Of a DNA stretch of 26,490 bases, positions 1 through 6,847 are shown piece by piece. Origin of the DNA: Acidimicrobiaceae bacterium (GTDB lineage: Bacteria; Actinomycetota; Acidimicrobiia; Acidimicrobiales; RAAP-2); contig PKZN01000097.1 of NCBI GenBank assembly GCA_003133075.1, positions 1 through 26,490 on the forward strand. Reading direction: 5' to 3'. The notes below the pieces were generated by a model that had not been told where the DNA came from, searched no databases, and saw only the letters and a program-made list of their open reading frames with translations. Every line of letters starts with the position of its first letter. Positions within the stretch are counted from its first letter, which is position 1. The position numbers and the translations under genes are program-made.

Positions 1-47
1 GGTTTCCTAAACCGTGTGCGCAGGTTCGAGTCCTGCCGGGGGCACCA
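1..47 (+). tRNA. tRNA-Arg (anticodon CCU), 3' part only
   Basis: Only the 3' half lies in the window. The 3' side of the anticodon arm is readable: GGT, the seven-base loop TTCCTAA with anticodon CCT at 6-8, then ACC-GT. A four-base variable loop follows, then a perfect T arm (GCAGG, loop TTCGAGT, CCTGC at 20-36). The 3' acceptor strand CGGGGGC, discriminator A and an encoded CCA end at 47. The acceptor and D arm lie before the window, so identity rests on the anticodon alone. Confidence 0.9.
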
Positions 48-83
48 AGAAATGCTTTGCCAGAAATGGAAAGGTCAGTCGCT

Positions 84-437
84 ATGACGCGTTACTGGGT
101 AGCTGTTGACCTCGCCATCGTTCTGATCTTCGTCATCATCGGTCGTCACAACCACCACCACGGTGACAGCCTTTCCGGAATTGTCTCGACGACGTGGCCA
201 TTTGCCGTCGGACTCGCAATCGGCTGGCTCATTGTCCTCCTTCGCCACCAAGATGGAGTTTCACTTAGCGCGGGTTCGGAAGTATTCCTGTCGACTGTCG
301 CATTCGGGATGATTCTGCGAGTCATCGCGGGCCAAGGTATCGCGTTCGCGTTCATCGTCGTAGCCCTGGTTTTCTTAGGCGCACTGATGCTGGGACTGCG
401 CCTCTTGTGCTTGAGGTATTTTCATGCCTCCCAGTAA
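84..437 (+). CDS. DUF3054 family small membrane protein
   Basis: A 117-residue integral membrane protein with about four hydrophobic segments (roughly residues 4-21, 39-55, 66-82 and 88-108). The pattern of a first helix ending in IIGRHNHHHG, a TTWPFAVGLAIGW segment, then two more helices matches the DUF3054 family of short actinobacterial and archaeal membrane proteins of unknown function. The histidine run after helix 1 might bind a metal or face a charged partner, but that is a guess. The frame is open from 57, but the ATG at 84 is preferred because GGAAAGG (68-74) sits nine bases before it. The gene begins 37 bases after the tRNA and may be read through from it. It is convergent with gadC. 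Confidence 0.8.
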   Translation: MTRYWVAVDLAIVLIFVIIGRHNHHHGDSLSGIVSTTWPFAVGLAIGWLIVLLRHQDGVSLSAGSEVFLSTVAFGMILRVIAGQGIAFAFIVVALVFLGALMLGLRLLCLRYFHASQ

Positions 438-507
438 CCTCTGCGCGTAAGCGGTAATCGACGCCGTTCAGTGATGCCAATCAACCAATCCAAGTCAGAT
501 TTAGCGG

Positions 508-1968
508 TCAGTTCGCCTCAGCAATGTCGGACTCGGTCGAACTACCCTTGTGCATTTTCCACGATGGCTTCTTTACCGCGTAAAAGATGAGTGGTGGCGT
601 CCCCAGGATCAAGATCACTGCGCCCATAACGTAGGGGTAGGTCGATGTCGATATACCGGCGAGTCCCGATGGTGGCACGAAGCCGAGACAGAAGGCGGCG
701 AGTGAGGCCAGGAAGCCGATCGAAGCGACGACCGTCATCGCCGGTACGCGGTAAGTCCGCTTGACGTCCGGCTTGTTCCTTCGAAGGAGGATCGCCGAGG
801 CGAACATCAACATGTACATGATCAAATACAGCGCCGCCGCCATATCCACCAGCGTGAAGAACGCGGCACTGACGTTGTGCACGAGCACGAAGATCGCCGC
901 CAAGACGGTAACGATGACCGCCTGAAGGACCAGGATGCCTTCCTGCACACCCGCCTTGTTTCGCCGCTGCAACGTCTTTGGGAGTACACCGGTCTCACCC
1001 GCCAGCAGTAGTCCCTTGCTCGGTCCGGCGATCCAGGTGACGACCGCGGCGAAGGCGCCGATTGCGACCATGGCCGCCAAGATCTGTCCCGCCCATCCCA
1101 CGCCGAAGTGGTCGAAGAAAATCTTAAAGGAGTAGACGATCCCCGACGTGAAGCCGAGTTCGGCCTTGGGAACGATGAAGGCCACCGCCAGTGTGGGCAG
1201 AATGAAGATGCCCAATATCAACATCGAAGCGTAAAAGATCACCTTGGGGTAGTCACGTCCGGGGTCGCGCATGCGGTTCACGTGCACGGCGTTCACCTCC
1301 ATGCCGGCGTAGGCGAGGAAGTTGCTGACGATCAGCACGATGCTCGAGAGTCCGGCGAAGGGCGGAATGACGTCGTGGACGTGCAGCGGCACCTGGGACT
1401 TCTGGCCGATGCCCAACCACACGGCGCCGGCGATGATGAGGACAAGTCCCGGAACCAGAGTGCCGATGATTCCGCCCCAGGAGCCGACCTTGGCGAAGAG
1501 CGTGCCACCGCGCAGGCCAATGAACGTTGAGCCGTAGTAGAGCACCAGAATGACGATGGCCGTGAAGACCCCGGAGTTGGCCAGACTGTTGTGGCCCACG
1601 GTGAAGGCAATGGCGGCGGCGATGAAGGCGAGTTGCACGGGGTACCACACGACGTTCTGAATCCACTGAAGCCAGATGGCGAGAAATCCCCAGCGATTCC
1701 CCATCGCTTCGCGAACCCAGACGTAGACACCGCCCTTCCAGCCCGTGGCGAGTTCGGCGGCCACGAGTGCCGTGGGGATGAGAAACACGAGCGCCGGCAG
1801 CACGTAGTAGACGATCGATCCGAGACCGAACGTAGCGATGGTCGGCAGGCTGCGCAGACTCGCCACCGCGACAACGGTGAGAATCGTGAGCTGTCCGGCG
1901 CTAATGGTTGACGTCTTTGAGGGCGGGGCCCCGGACGGCGTTGTTTTGTCTTTGGTGAGGGTGCTCAT
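508..1968 (-). CDS. gadC: Glutamate/GABA antiporter, APC superfamily (GadC-like)
   Basis: A 486-residue transporter with about twelve membrane helices. Residues 24-90 carry the APC-type first helices (TILTVVAVASLRSLPTIATF, then ALVAAELATGWKGGVYVWV), typical of the glutamate:GABA antiporter branch. Its start lies four bases after the gadB stop (TAG at 1973-1975) with no clear ribosome site, so translation is probably coupled to gadB. By analogy with enteric GadC it would exchange external glutamate for the GABA made by GadB, exporting one proton equivalent per cycle. The tail after the last helix is only about 22 residues, shorter than the E. coli C-terminal plug that closes the channel at neutral pH, so gating may differ. 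Another amino acid is possible as substrate, but pairing with gadB makes glutamate/GABA the best call. Confidence 0.88.
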   Translation of the reverse strand: MSTLTKDKTTPSGAPPSKTSTISAGQLTILTVVAVASLRSLPTIATFGLGSIVYYVLPALVFLIPTALVAAELATGWKGGVYVWVREAMGNRWGFLAIWLQWIQNVVWYPVQLAFIAAAIAFTVGHNSLANSGVFTAIVILVLYYGSTFIGLRGGTLFAKVGSWGGIIGTLVPGLVLIIAGAVWLGIGQKSQVPLHVHDVIPPFAGLSSIVLIVSNFLAYAGMEVNAVHVNRMRDPGRDYPKVIFYASMLILGIFILPTLAVAFIVPKAELGFTSGIVYSFKIFFDHFGVGWAGQILAAMVAIGAFAAVVTWIAGPSKGLLLAGETGVLPKTLQRRNKAGVQEGILVLQAVIVTVLAAIFVLVHNVSAAFFTLVDMAAALYLIMYMLMFASAILLRRNKPDVKRTYRVPAMTVVASIGFLASLAAFCLGFVPPSGLAGISTSTYPYVMGAVILILGTPPLIFYAVKKPSWKMHKGSSTESDIAEAN

Positions 1969-1972
1969 CGGA

Positions 1973-3358
1973 CTACGAGTGGTGGAAGGTCTCGGTGACC
2001 CGGTGCTCGTGCGGAACGGGACCGTCGAGTTCGTCGAGGAACGTGACGGCGGTGGTGAACTGATCGAGGAACCGGTCCGCGAGGCTCATCGAAAAGCCGT
2101 TACGCACCACGATGCGTTGCACTATGACGTCACTGAGATCAGCAGGCATGGGGTAGGCCGGTACCAACCAGCCGCTTTCGCGAAGTTGGTTGCTGAGGTC
2201 GAAGAGGTCCCAGTTCTTGGTGTGGCCTTTTTTGAGGCGCCACGCGAAGACCGGGATGTCCTGGGCGTCGTTCCAGAGTTCGAACGGTCCCATCGCGGCT
2301 ATTGATCTCGCGATGTGGCGGGCCACGTCGTGCGACGCACGCTGTACTTCGGTGAAGCCGGCGCGGCCCAGGCGCAGGAAGTTGTAGTACTGCAACAGGA
2401 CCTGGGCGCCGGGGCGCGAGAAGTTCAATGCGAAGGTGGGCATCTCGCCGCCGAGGTAACTGACCTTGAAGATGAGGTCCTGGGGCAGGTACTGGGATTC
2501 GCGCCAGACGACCCAACCGAGGCCGGGGTAGGTCAAGCCATACTTATGGCCACTCGCGCTGATCGAGTGCACCCGCTCGATCTTGAAGTCCCATTTAAGT
2601 TTTGGTTGAAGAAAGGGCGTGATGAATCCGCCCGAGGCCGCGTCAATGTGGATTGGCACGTTGAATCCCTTTTCATTTTCAATCACGTCCAGGGCCTTGG
2701 CGATCTCTTCGACGGGCTCGTACATGCCGGTGTAGGTCACGCCCATGACCGCGACGACGCCGATCGTGTTCTCGTCAACGTACTGCGCCAGCGTGTGGCC
2801 GCAGAGTGTCTTGTGATCCTCGGTGATCGGCACGTAACGCGGTTCCACGTCCCAGTAATTGGCGAACTTCTCCCAGCAGACCTGTACGGCGGCACTCATC
2901 ACCAGGTTGGGTTGGGCCGTGGATTTTCCGTCCGCTGTTTGTCGCTGCTGCCACAGCCGCTTAAGCGCGAGCCCGCCCAGCATGCATGCTTCGGACGAGC
3001 CAACGGTGGAGGTGCCGATGGTCTCCATGGGGCTCGGTGCGTGCCAAAGCTCGGCGAGGATTTTCCAACAACGGTCCTCGATCGCAGCGGTGGCGCGGTA
3101 CTCGTCCTTGTCGATCATGTTCTTGTCGAAGGCCTCGGTATAGATCTTGTCGGCGCACTCGTCCATGAACGTACCAACGAACGTGGCGAGGTTGAGTCGG
3201 GCGTTACCGTCGAGCATGGCTTCGTCGTGGACCAACTGATACGCGGTCTCGGGCAGCATCTCCTCGTCACCGAGGCGGAAAAGGTCATGGGGCGTCGACT
3301 CGCCCGGGCGAGCGAAGAGCGGCGTGAGGTCGCTGCGGTCGGCGATGTCCTTCATCAC
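1973..3358 (-). CDS. gadB: Glutamate decarboxylase (PLP-dependent)
   Basis: A 461-residue group II PLP decarboxylase that converts glutamate to GABA and CO2, consuming a cytoplasmic proton. Seen in the sequence: TVGSSEACMLGG near 118-129, HIDAASGGF with the PLP-contacting Asp at about 239, and SASGHKYG with the Schiff-base lysine at about 272 (Lys276 in E. coli GadB). The C-terminus ends in TFHHS, with histidine next to last. E. coli GadB ends in FKHT, and its penultimate His465 closes the active site at neutral pH, so the same autoinhibition may operate here. The GTG start at 3358 overlaps the stop of the upstream 96-residue gene. The next codon is ATG (3355) and is an equally possible start. 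gadC follows directly. Confidence 0.95.
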   Translation of the reverse strand: MMKDIADRSDLTPLFARPGESTPHDLFRLGDEEMLPETAYQLVHDEAMLDGNARLNLATFVGTFMDECADKIYTEAFDKNMIDKDEYRATAAIEDRCWKILAELWHAPSPMETIGTSTVGSSEACMLGGLALKRLWQQRQTADGKSTAQPNLVMSAAVQVCWEKFANYWDVEPRYVPITEDHKTLCGHTLAQYVDENTIGVVAVMGVTYTGMYEPVEEIAKALDVIENEKGFNVPIHIDAASGGFITPFLQPKLKWDFKIERVHSISASGHKYGLTYPGLGWVVWRESQYLPQDLIFKVSYLGGEMPTFALNFSRPGAQVLLQYYNFLRLGRAGFTEVQRASHDVARHIARSIAAMGPFELWNDAQDIPVFAWRLKKGHTKNWDLFDLSNQLRESGWLVPAYPMPADLSDVIVQRIVVRNGFSMSLADRFLDQFTTAVTFLDELDGPVPHEHRVTETFHHS

Positions 3359-3645
3359 AACGCCTCGCGACCGTCGGCGTCATCATTGGACAACTCGCGC
3401 GATTGGGCACTGGTGAACGCGTCACTGAGCGCCGTCGTCGATTTAAAGGCCGGACTCGAGTCGTAGGCCATCAACTCGATTCCTGCGTTGGTCCTGCTGC
3501 GTCCAGTTATGGCCAGTGGTGCGCGCTGTGCACGGAGGCCGTTCGAACCGTCGGGCATGGCGAACCGGTCCCCGGCTGATTGAACGGACTCGTCGAGCGT
3601 TTCGACGCCAGACGACTCGACGTGGGGAAGGGGTGTGTCACTCAC
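3355..3645 (-). CDS. Unknown small hydrophilic protein, first gene of the gad operon
   Basis: A 96-residue protein that I do not recognise. It is hydrophilic, rich in Ser, Asp, Glu and Ala, has no membrane segment, signal peptide or cysteine, and looks largely disordered, with a somewhat more ordered middle (APLAITGRSRTNAGIELMAY). The evidence that it is real is structural: a GTG start at 3643-3645 with AAGGAG (about 3651-3656) seven bases before it, an open frame to a TGA overlapping the gadB start, and high third-position GC. It therefore seems to be translated first in a gad mRNA and coupled to gadB. It could be a GadB partner or regulator, or a leader peptide whose translation sets GadB levels. 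The sequence does not decide. Confidence 0.72.
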   Translation of the reverse strand: MSDTPLPHVESSGVETLDESVQSAGDRFAMPDGSNGLRAQRAPLAITGRSRTNAGIELMAYDSSPAFKSTTALSDAFTSAQSRELSNDDADGREAL

Positions 3646-3690
3646 GAAATGCTCCTTGGAGTTGAGAAATCACCGAGGGTCTGGAGTGAC

Positions 3691-3743
3691 GATGCTGAAC
3701 CTACCAGTGCGGCCGGCGACGGGGGAAGGGACTAATGTCCCTT
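3691..3743 (-). promoter_or_regulatory. Putative gad operon promoter with DosR-like palindrome
   Basis: On the minus strand an extended -10, TGGTAGGTT, lies at 3698-3706, giving a start near 3691 and a leader of about 46 bases to the GTG at 3645. No -35 resembling TTGACA is present (3721-3726 reads TCCCCC). Instead a perfect inverted repeat, AAGGGAC-TAAT-GTCCCTT (3726-3743), is centred at about -43. Its core, GGGACTAATGTCCC, matches the mycobacterial DosR/DevR consensus GGGACTWWAGTCCC at 13 of 14 positions. A poor -35 covered by a palindrome is the usual arrangement of an activator-dependent promoter. The regulator is inferred and none is encoded in the window. The hairpin could instead be a weak terminator on the plus strand. 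Confidence 0.45.
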
Positions 3744-3976
3744 TCTTTCGATGGTGGACGAGGGGGTCCCAAAGAATCGGGTGTTACGCGGAGAGAGTCT
3801 TCGTGGCGATAGCGCCATCGAGTTGGCGACGATAGGGACACGAGCGATCCGGCCGTTCGCAACACCGTGTGACGCAATCGGCGTTCACGAGTTCGATGGA
3901 TGACCTCGGCCAGTTCGTGGTCCACTGCGCGACGGCGTTCGTTGAGGCGAGCGCGGATGCTAGAAAAAGGAATGCC
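3744..3976. other. Gene-free upstream region of the DUF1801 gene
   Basis: With the gad promoter this makes about 330 bases without a convincing gene (3646-3976). Short open frames on both strands lack ribosome sites and family resemblance. The DUF1801 frame stays open up to 3869, but the upstream residues do not look like part of that domain. A second, irregular GGAC/GTCC arrangement (about 3757-3769, TGGACGAGGGGGTCCC) has the wrong spacing for another DosR box. No clear sigma-70 promoter was found for the downstream gene. Confidence 0.5.
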
Positions 3977-4336
3977 ATGAGTTCCTCAGAGATTGACGAC
4001 TACCTGGAGACGGTTCCCTCGCCGCAGCGCGAGGTGCTCGGTGACCTTCGAGCGATGATTCTGAACGCGATCAACGAGGTGGAGGAGGGAATCTCGTATC
4101 GGATTCCGGCTTTTCGTGTGGAGGGTGGCGTGGCGGCTGGTTTTGCCGCGTTCTCGAACCACATGAGTTATTTTCCATTCAGCGGTTCGGTACTCGCTCA
4201 ACTCTCCGACGAGATTGCGACGTTCGCTCACACGAAGAGCGCCCTGCACTTCACGACGGACGCTCCATTGAGTGGCGATCTCGTCGCACGACTCATCGCC
4301 GTTCGCTTGAGCGAGATCAACGACCGGGGGCGCTAG
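3977..4336 (+). CDS. DUF1801 (YdhG-like) domain protein
   Basis: A 119-residue cytoplasmic protein. The opening SEIDDYLETVPSPQREVLGDLRAMI, the segment EEGISYRIPAFRVEGGVAAGFAAFSNHMSYFPFSGS, and the ending LVARLIAVRLSEI fit the DUF1801/YdhG fold, a small alpha-beta domain resembling the phosphotransfer-like protein Bacillus YdhG. Its biochemical role is not known. The ATG at 3977 is chosen because AAAAAGG (3964-3970) lies six bases upstream and the domain begins a few residues later. The in-frame start at 3869 would add 36 residues unlike the family. It is followed on the same strand by the CHAD gene about 115 bases later, so the two may or may not share a transcript. Confidence 0.8.
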   Translation: MSSSEIDDYLETVPSPQREVLGDLRAMILNAINEVEEGISYRIPAFRVEGGVAAGFAAFSNHMSYFPFSGSVLAQLSDEIATFAHTKSALHFTTDAPLSGDLVARLIAVRLSEINDRGR

Positions 4337-4450
4337 CCCCGCTCGTCGCCGAGCCCTCGCAGAGGCGATACGAGTGGCCGAGCGCAGGAAATGGTAGGAC
4401 GGGGCGGAGAGATCGGTCGAGGCGCGCGTTCGAGGGAGGGTTGGTACCAG

Positions 4451-5374
4451 GTGAGTGAGTGGGTCGAGAGCGACGAAGGACGACTGATAGTCCGGGTCTT
4501 GGTGCGCGGACTCGTGCAAGTTGCGCGCGGGGAGATCACCGACGCGGAGTCGTCGGTACGTCGGGCTCGGCTTGAGGGTGACCCCGAGGACCCCGGATCG
4601 ATTCGGCGGCTGCGCATTGCGATTCGGCGGGTCGAATATCAACTCGCCACCATGCGCGAACTTGATTCCACCCTCAAAGTCGCGAGCCTCGTCGATCAGT
4701 TGCACGAGGTGGGAAAACCCTTTGGAGCGCTACGCGACGCGGAGATACTCTGCGCTCGCGTCGCGAAAGCGCTCGGTGAGCGCGTCACGTCACCCGAAGG
4801 CCAGCGTCTGATCGAAACGATCAGCGAAGAGCGCTACCTCGCTCAGCGCGACAGCGACGTGTCTCTGGACTCGCAAGAGTTTCGTGACGCCATCGGGGCG
4901 CTGAACGAGTTTCGAACGTCCCTGCCTGCCGATGCGTTGACGGCGGCGATGGCTCGGCCCGTCGCGCAGTTGGCGATACGCCTGACCTGGCGAGCGCTGA
5001 AAGACGCGGCCAAAGCCGCCAAGGACGACGAGAGCGATGAGTCGTTGCACGCGCTGCGTCGATCGGTGAAGCACGCGAACTATATGACCCGGTCGCTGTC
5101 GTACGTCCTCGGGCCGTCGTCGACGGAGTTCGCCGCTCGACTGACGACCTTGCAGAAGCTCCTCGGTCGACAGCACGACCACGTCATCGTGGCGGGCTGG
5201 TTACGCGACGTCGGCGACGATCACGCATCGCTGGAACCCCTCGCGCACGAGCTCAGCGTCGACGAGCGCCGGCGAGCCGACAAGGATGCCAGCGAGTGGC
5301 GGCGCGAATGGCGCTCAATTCGAGACCTCCACCCCAAGACGAGCGTGATGACGAGTTACTCCTTCTTCGACTGA
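4451..5374 (+). CDS. CHAD domain-containing protein
   Basis: About 307 residues, almost wholly alpha-helical and rich in Arg, Lys, Asp and Glu. The protein has the two-fold histidine/arginine helical repeat of CHAD domains: SIRRLRIAIRRVEYQLATM in the first half and ESLHALRRSVKHANYMTRSL in the second, each with the R-R-x-K/R spacing that forms a basic channel. CHAD domains bind inorganic polyphosphate, and many are linked to CYTH triphosphatases or found on polyphosphate granules. No CYTH domain is fused or adjacent here. The GTG at 4451 is preferred because GAGGGAGGG (4432-4440) precedes it at a suitable distance. The ATG at 4391 adds 20 residues of low complexity and has its only purine run directly against the codon. 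A link to the pst genes about 15 kb downstream is speculative. Confidence 0.85.
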   Translation: MSEWVESDEGRLIVRVLVRGLVQVARGEITDAESSVRRARLEGDPEDPGSIRRLRIAIRRVEYQLATMRELDSTLKVASLVDQLHEVGKPFGALRDAEILCARVAKALGERVTSPEGQRLIETISEERYLAQRDSDVSLDSQEFRDAIGALNEFRTSLPADALTAAMARPVAQLAIRLTWRALKDAAKAAKDDESDESLHALRRSVKHANYMTRSLSYVLGPSSTEFAARLTTLQKLLGRQHDHVIVAGWLRDVGDDHASLEPLAHELSVDERRRADKDASEWRREWRSIRDLHPKTSVMTSYSFFD

Positions 5375-5387
5375 CCCGCTCGCTCTG

Positions 5388-5413
5388 TGGCGCGAGACGT
5401 CGCGTCCGCGCCA
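5388..5413. terminator. Possible bidirectional hairpin between convergent genes
   Basis: TGGCGCG (5388-5394) and CGCGCCA (5407-5413) form a seven-base-pair stem around a 12-base loop that itself contains the palindrome GACGTC. It lies between the stops of the CHAD gene and the convergent Ddn-like gene. There is no U tract, so it is at best a transcript-end hairpin. Confidence 0.3.
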
Positions 5414-5418
5414 TATCG

Positions 5419-5862
5419 TCAACGAGGCTCGCAGATCACCAACGGGATGTCGCGACGGGAGCGACGTTGGTAACGGGCGTAAGGCCGATAGGCCGCGGTG
5501 ACCCGCGGCCAGAGAGCGGTCTTCTCCTGCGCGCTCGCGGGCCGAGCGTGGAACGCACGACGTTCGCCCTCGAGGGTCACCTCGACCTCGGGGTGCGCCA
5601 GCAGGTTGCGATACCAGTCTGGGTCGCGATCATCCCCGCCCTTAGAAGCCACTAAGACGAGCCTCCCGTCTTCGATGACCGGAACGGTCAACATCGTCAC
5701 GCGCGTGGCGCCGCTTCGTCGACCGGTCGTAAAGAGGTCGACGACGGGCATACCGAAGGCGCGGCGACCCAGTCGCCCCCCGGTCGCGCGGTCGACGGAG
5801 TGATGAAAGAGGTTTAAGGCTCTAAAGCCGACGTCGACGAGCGAGTTATTTCGGCGCATCAC
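5419..5862 (-). CDS. Deazaflavin (F420)-dependent nitroreductase family protein (Ddn-like)
   Basis: A 147-residue split-barrel protein of the Ddn/DUF385 family. Seen: LFTTGRRSGATRVTMLTVPVIEDGRLVLVASKGGDDRDPDWYRNLLAHPEVEVTLEG, which is the family's core, including the G-R-x-S-G phosphate-binding turn and the K/GG..P.WY.NL..P block. Relatives in mycobacteria reduce nitroimidazoles and quinones with reduced F420. The family may alternatively bind FMN or heme, so cofactor use is inferred. The start is GTG (5860-5862) or the directly following ATG (5859), with GGGTAGG a few bases upstream. It is divergent from the beta-ureidopropionase gene across about 100 bases and may share its control region. 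Confidence 0.85.
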   Translation of the reverse strand: MMRRNNSLVDVGFRALNLFHHSVDRATGGRLGRRAFGMPVVDLFTTGRRSGATRVTMLTVPVIEDGRLVLVASKGGDDRDPDWYRNLLAHPEVEVTLEGERRAFHARPASAQEKTALWPRVTAAYRPYARYQRRSRRDIPLVICEPR

Positions 5863-5889
5863 TCGAACCTACCCGCCGCTCGGCGACGA

Positions 5890-5960
5890 CAATTTACATA
5901 GCCACAACATTTACAGGTCTACAATCCGCATCTGGTCGATGTTTCGTCCGACGTGGAGGT
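5890..5960 (+). promoter_or_regulatory. Putative control region with TTTACA direct repeats
   Basis: An unusually AT-rich patch between the divergent Ddn-like and ureidopropionase genes. TTTACA occurs at 5893-5898 and again at 5910-5915, 17 bases apart, and TACAAT (5920-5925) is a good -10 for the rightward genes. Neither repeat sits at the right distance to be a -35 (21 and 4 bases), so the repeats may instead be a regulator site. GGAGGT (5955-5960) is the ribosome site of the ureidopropionase gene. Confidence 0.4.
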
Positions 5961-5964
5961 GGGT

Positions 5965-6825
5965 ATGAGTAACGCTGCGAGTTCGAGTGACGACGTGGTG
6001 CGTGCGGCGTTGGTGCAAACCAAATGGACCGGCGACAAGGACTCCATGATCAAAGCCAATGTGGCGCTCGCCCGTCAGGCGGCGGCCGAGGGTGCCCAGG
6101 TGCTCTGTTTTCAAGAACTCTTCTACGGGCCCTACTTCTGTCAGGTGCAGGACCCCGAATACTTCTCCTACACCGAGTCCATCCCCGGGCCGACGACGGA
6201 GCTGATGCAGGCGCTCGCCGAAGAGACCCGTATGGTCCTGGTCGCACCGATCTACGAGATGGAACAAGAAGGTGTCTTCTATAACACCGCGATCGTGATC
6301 GACGCCGACGGCACGTATCTGGGCAAGTATCGCAAGCACCACATCCCCCAGGTGCAGGGCTTCTGGGAGAAGTACTACTTCCGACCGGGCAACCTGGGCT
6401 ACCCGGTCTTCGAGACCGCGGTCGGGCCAATTGGTGTCTACATCTGTTACGACCGACACTTCCCCGAAGGTTGGCGAGCGCTCGGACTCGCCGGCGCGAG
6501 GATCGTCTTTAACCCCTCGGCCACGAGTCGCGGCCTCTCGGCGTACCTGTGGAATCTGGAGCAGCCTGCGGCGGCGGTGGCGAATGAGTACTTCGTCGGT
6601 GCAATCAACCGAGTGGGCGTCGAACCCTTAGGCGAGAACAACTTTTACGGCTCGTCGTACTTCGTCTCGCCCCGGGGACAGCTCGTCGGCGAGGCGGCCT
6701 CGGACAGCGAGGACGAGGTGATCGTACGCGACCTCGACATGAGCGTATTAAAAGAAGTTCGTCACACGTGGGCCTTTTACCGAGACCGACGTCCCGACAG
6801 CTACGGCGAACTCGTGGTTCCCTAG
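5965..6825 (+). CDS. Beta-ureidopropionase / N-carbamoyl amidohydrolase (nitrilase superfamily)
   Basis: A 286-residue carbon-nitrogen hydrolase. The nitrilase catalytic set is complete: Glu51 in CFQELFYGPYF, Lys124 in KYRKHHIP and Cys161 in GVYICYDRHFPEGWR. Length and the segment HHIPQVQGFWEKYYFRPGN fit the beta-ureidopropionase/N-carbamoylputrescine amidase group. Because dihydropyrimidinase follows 22 bases later, the likely reaction is hydrolysis of N-carbamoyl-beta-alanine (or an N-carbamoyl amino acid) to the amino acid, CO2 and ammonia. N-carbamoylputrescine amidase is the alternative, but no agmatine gene is nearby. The ATG at 5965 has GGAGGT five bases ahead (5955-5960). It is probably the first gene of a three-gene operon. 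Confidence 0.88.
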   Translation: MSNAASSSDDVVRAALVQTKWTGDKDSMIKANVALARQAAAEGAQVLCFQELFYGPYFCQVQDPEYFSYTESIPGPTTELMQALAEETRMVLVAPIYEMEQEGVFYNTAIVIDADGTYLGKYRKHHIPQVQGFWEKYYFRPGNLGYPVFETAVGPIGVYICYDRHFPEGWRALGLAGARIVFNPSATSRGLSAYLWNLEQPAAAVANEYFVGAINRVGVEPLGENNFYGSSYFVSPRGQLVGEAASDSEDEVIVRDLDMSVLKEVRHTWAFYRDRRPDSYGELVVP

Positions 6826-6847
6826 TTTCAGTCAGAAAGGAGCATCG

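Noticed and set aside
2315..3466. 383-residue open frame on the plus strand
   Set aside because: It lies antisense to gadB, whose PLP motifs are unmistakable. Long antisense frames are expected at this GC content, and there is no family resemblance or ribosome site.
3754..3770. Second DosR-like box (TGGACGAGGGGGTCCC)
   Set aside because: The half-sites are six bases apart instead of four, and the centre does not match.
3701..3978. Short minus-strand frames in the gad upstream region
   Set aside because: No ribosome site, biased composition, and they overlap the proposed promoter and the DUF1801 start.
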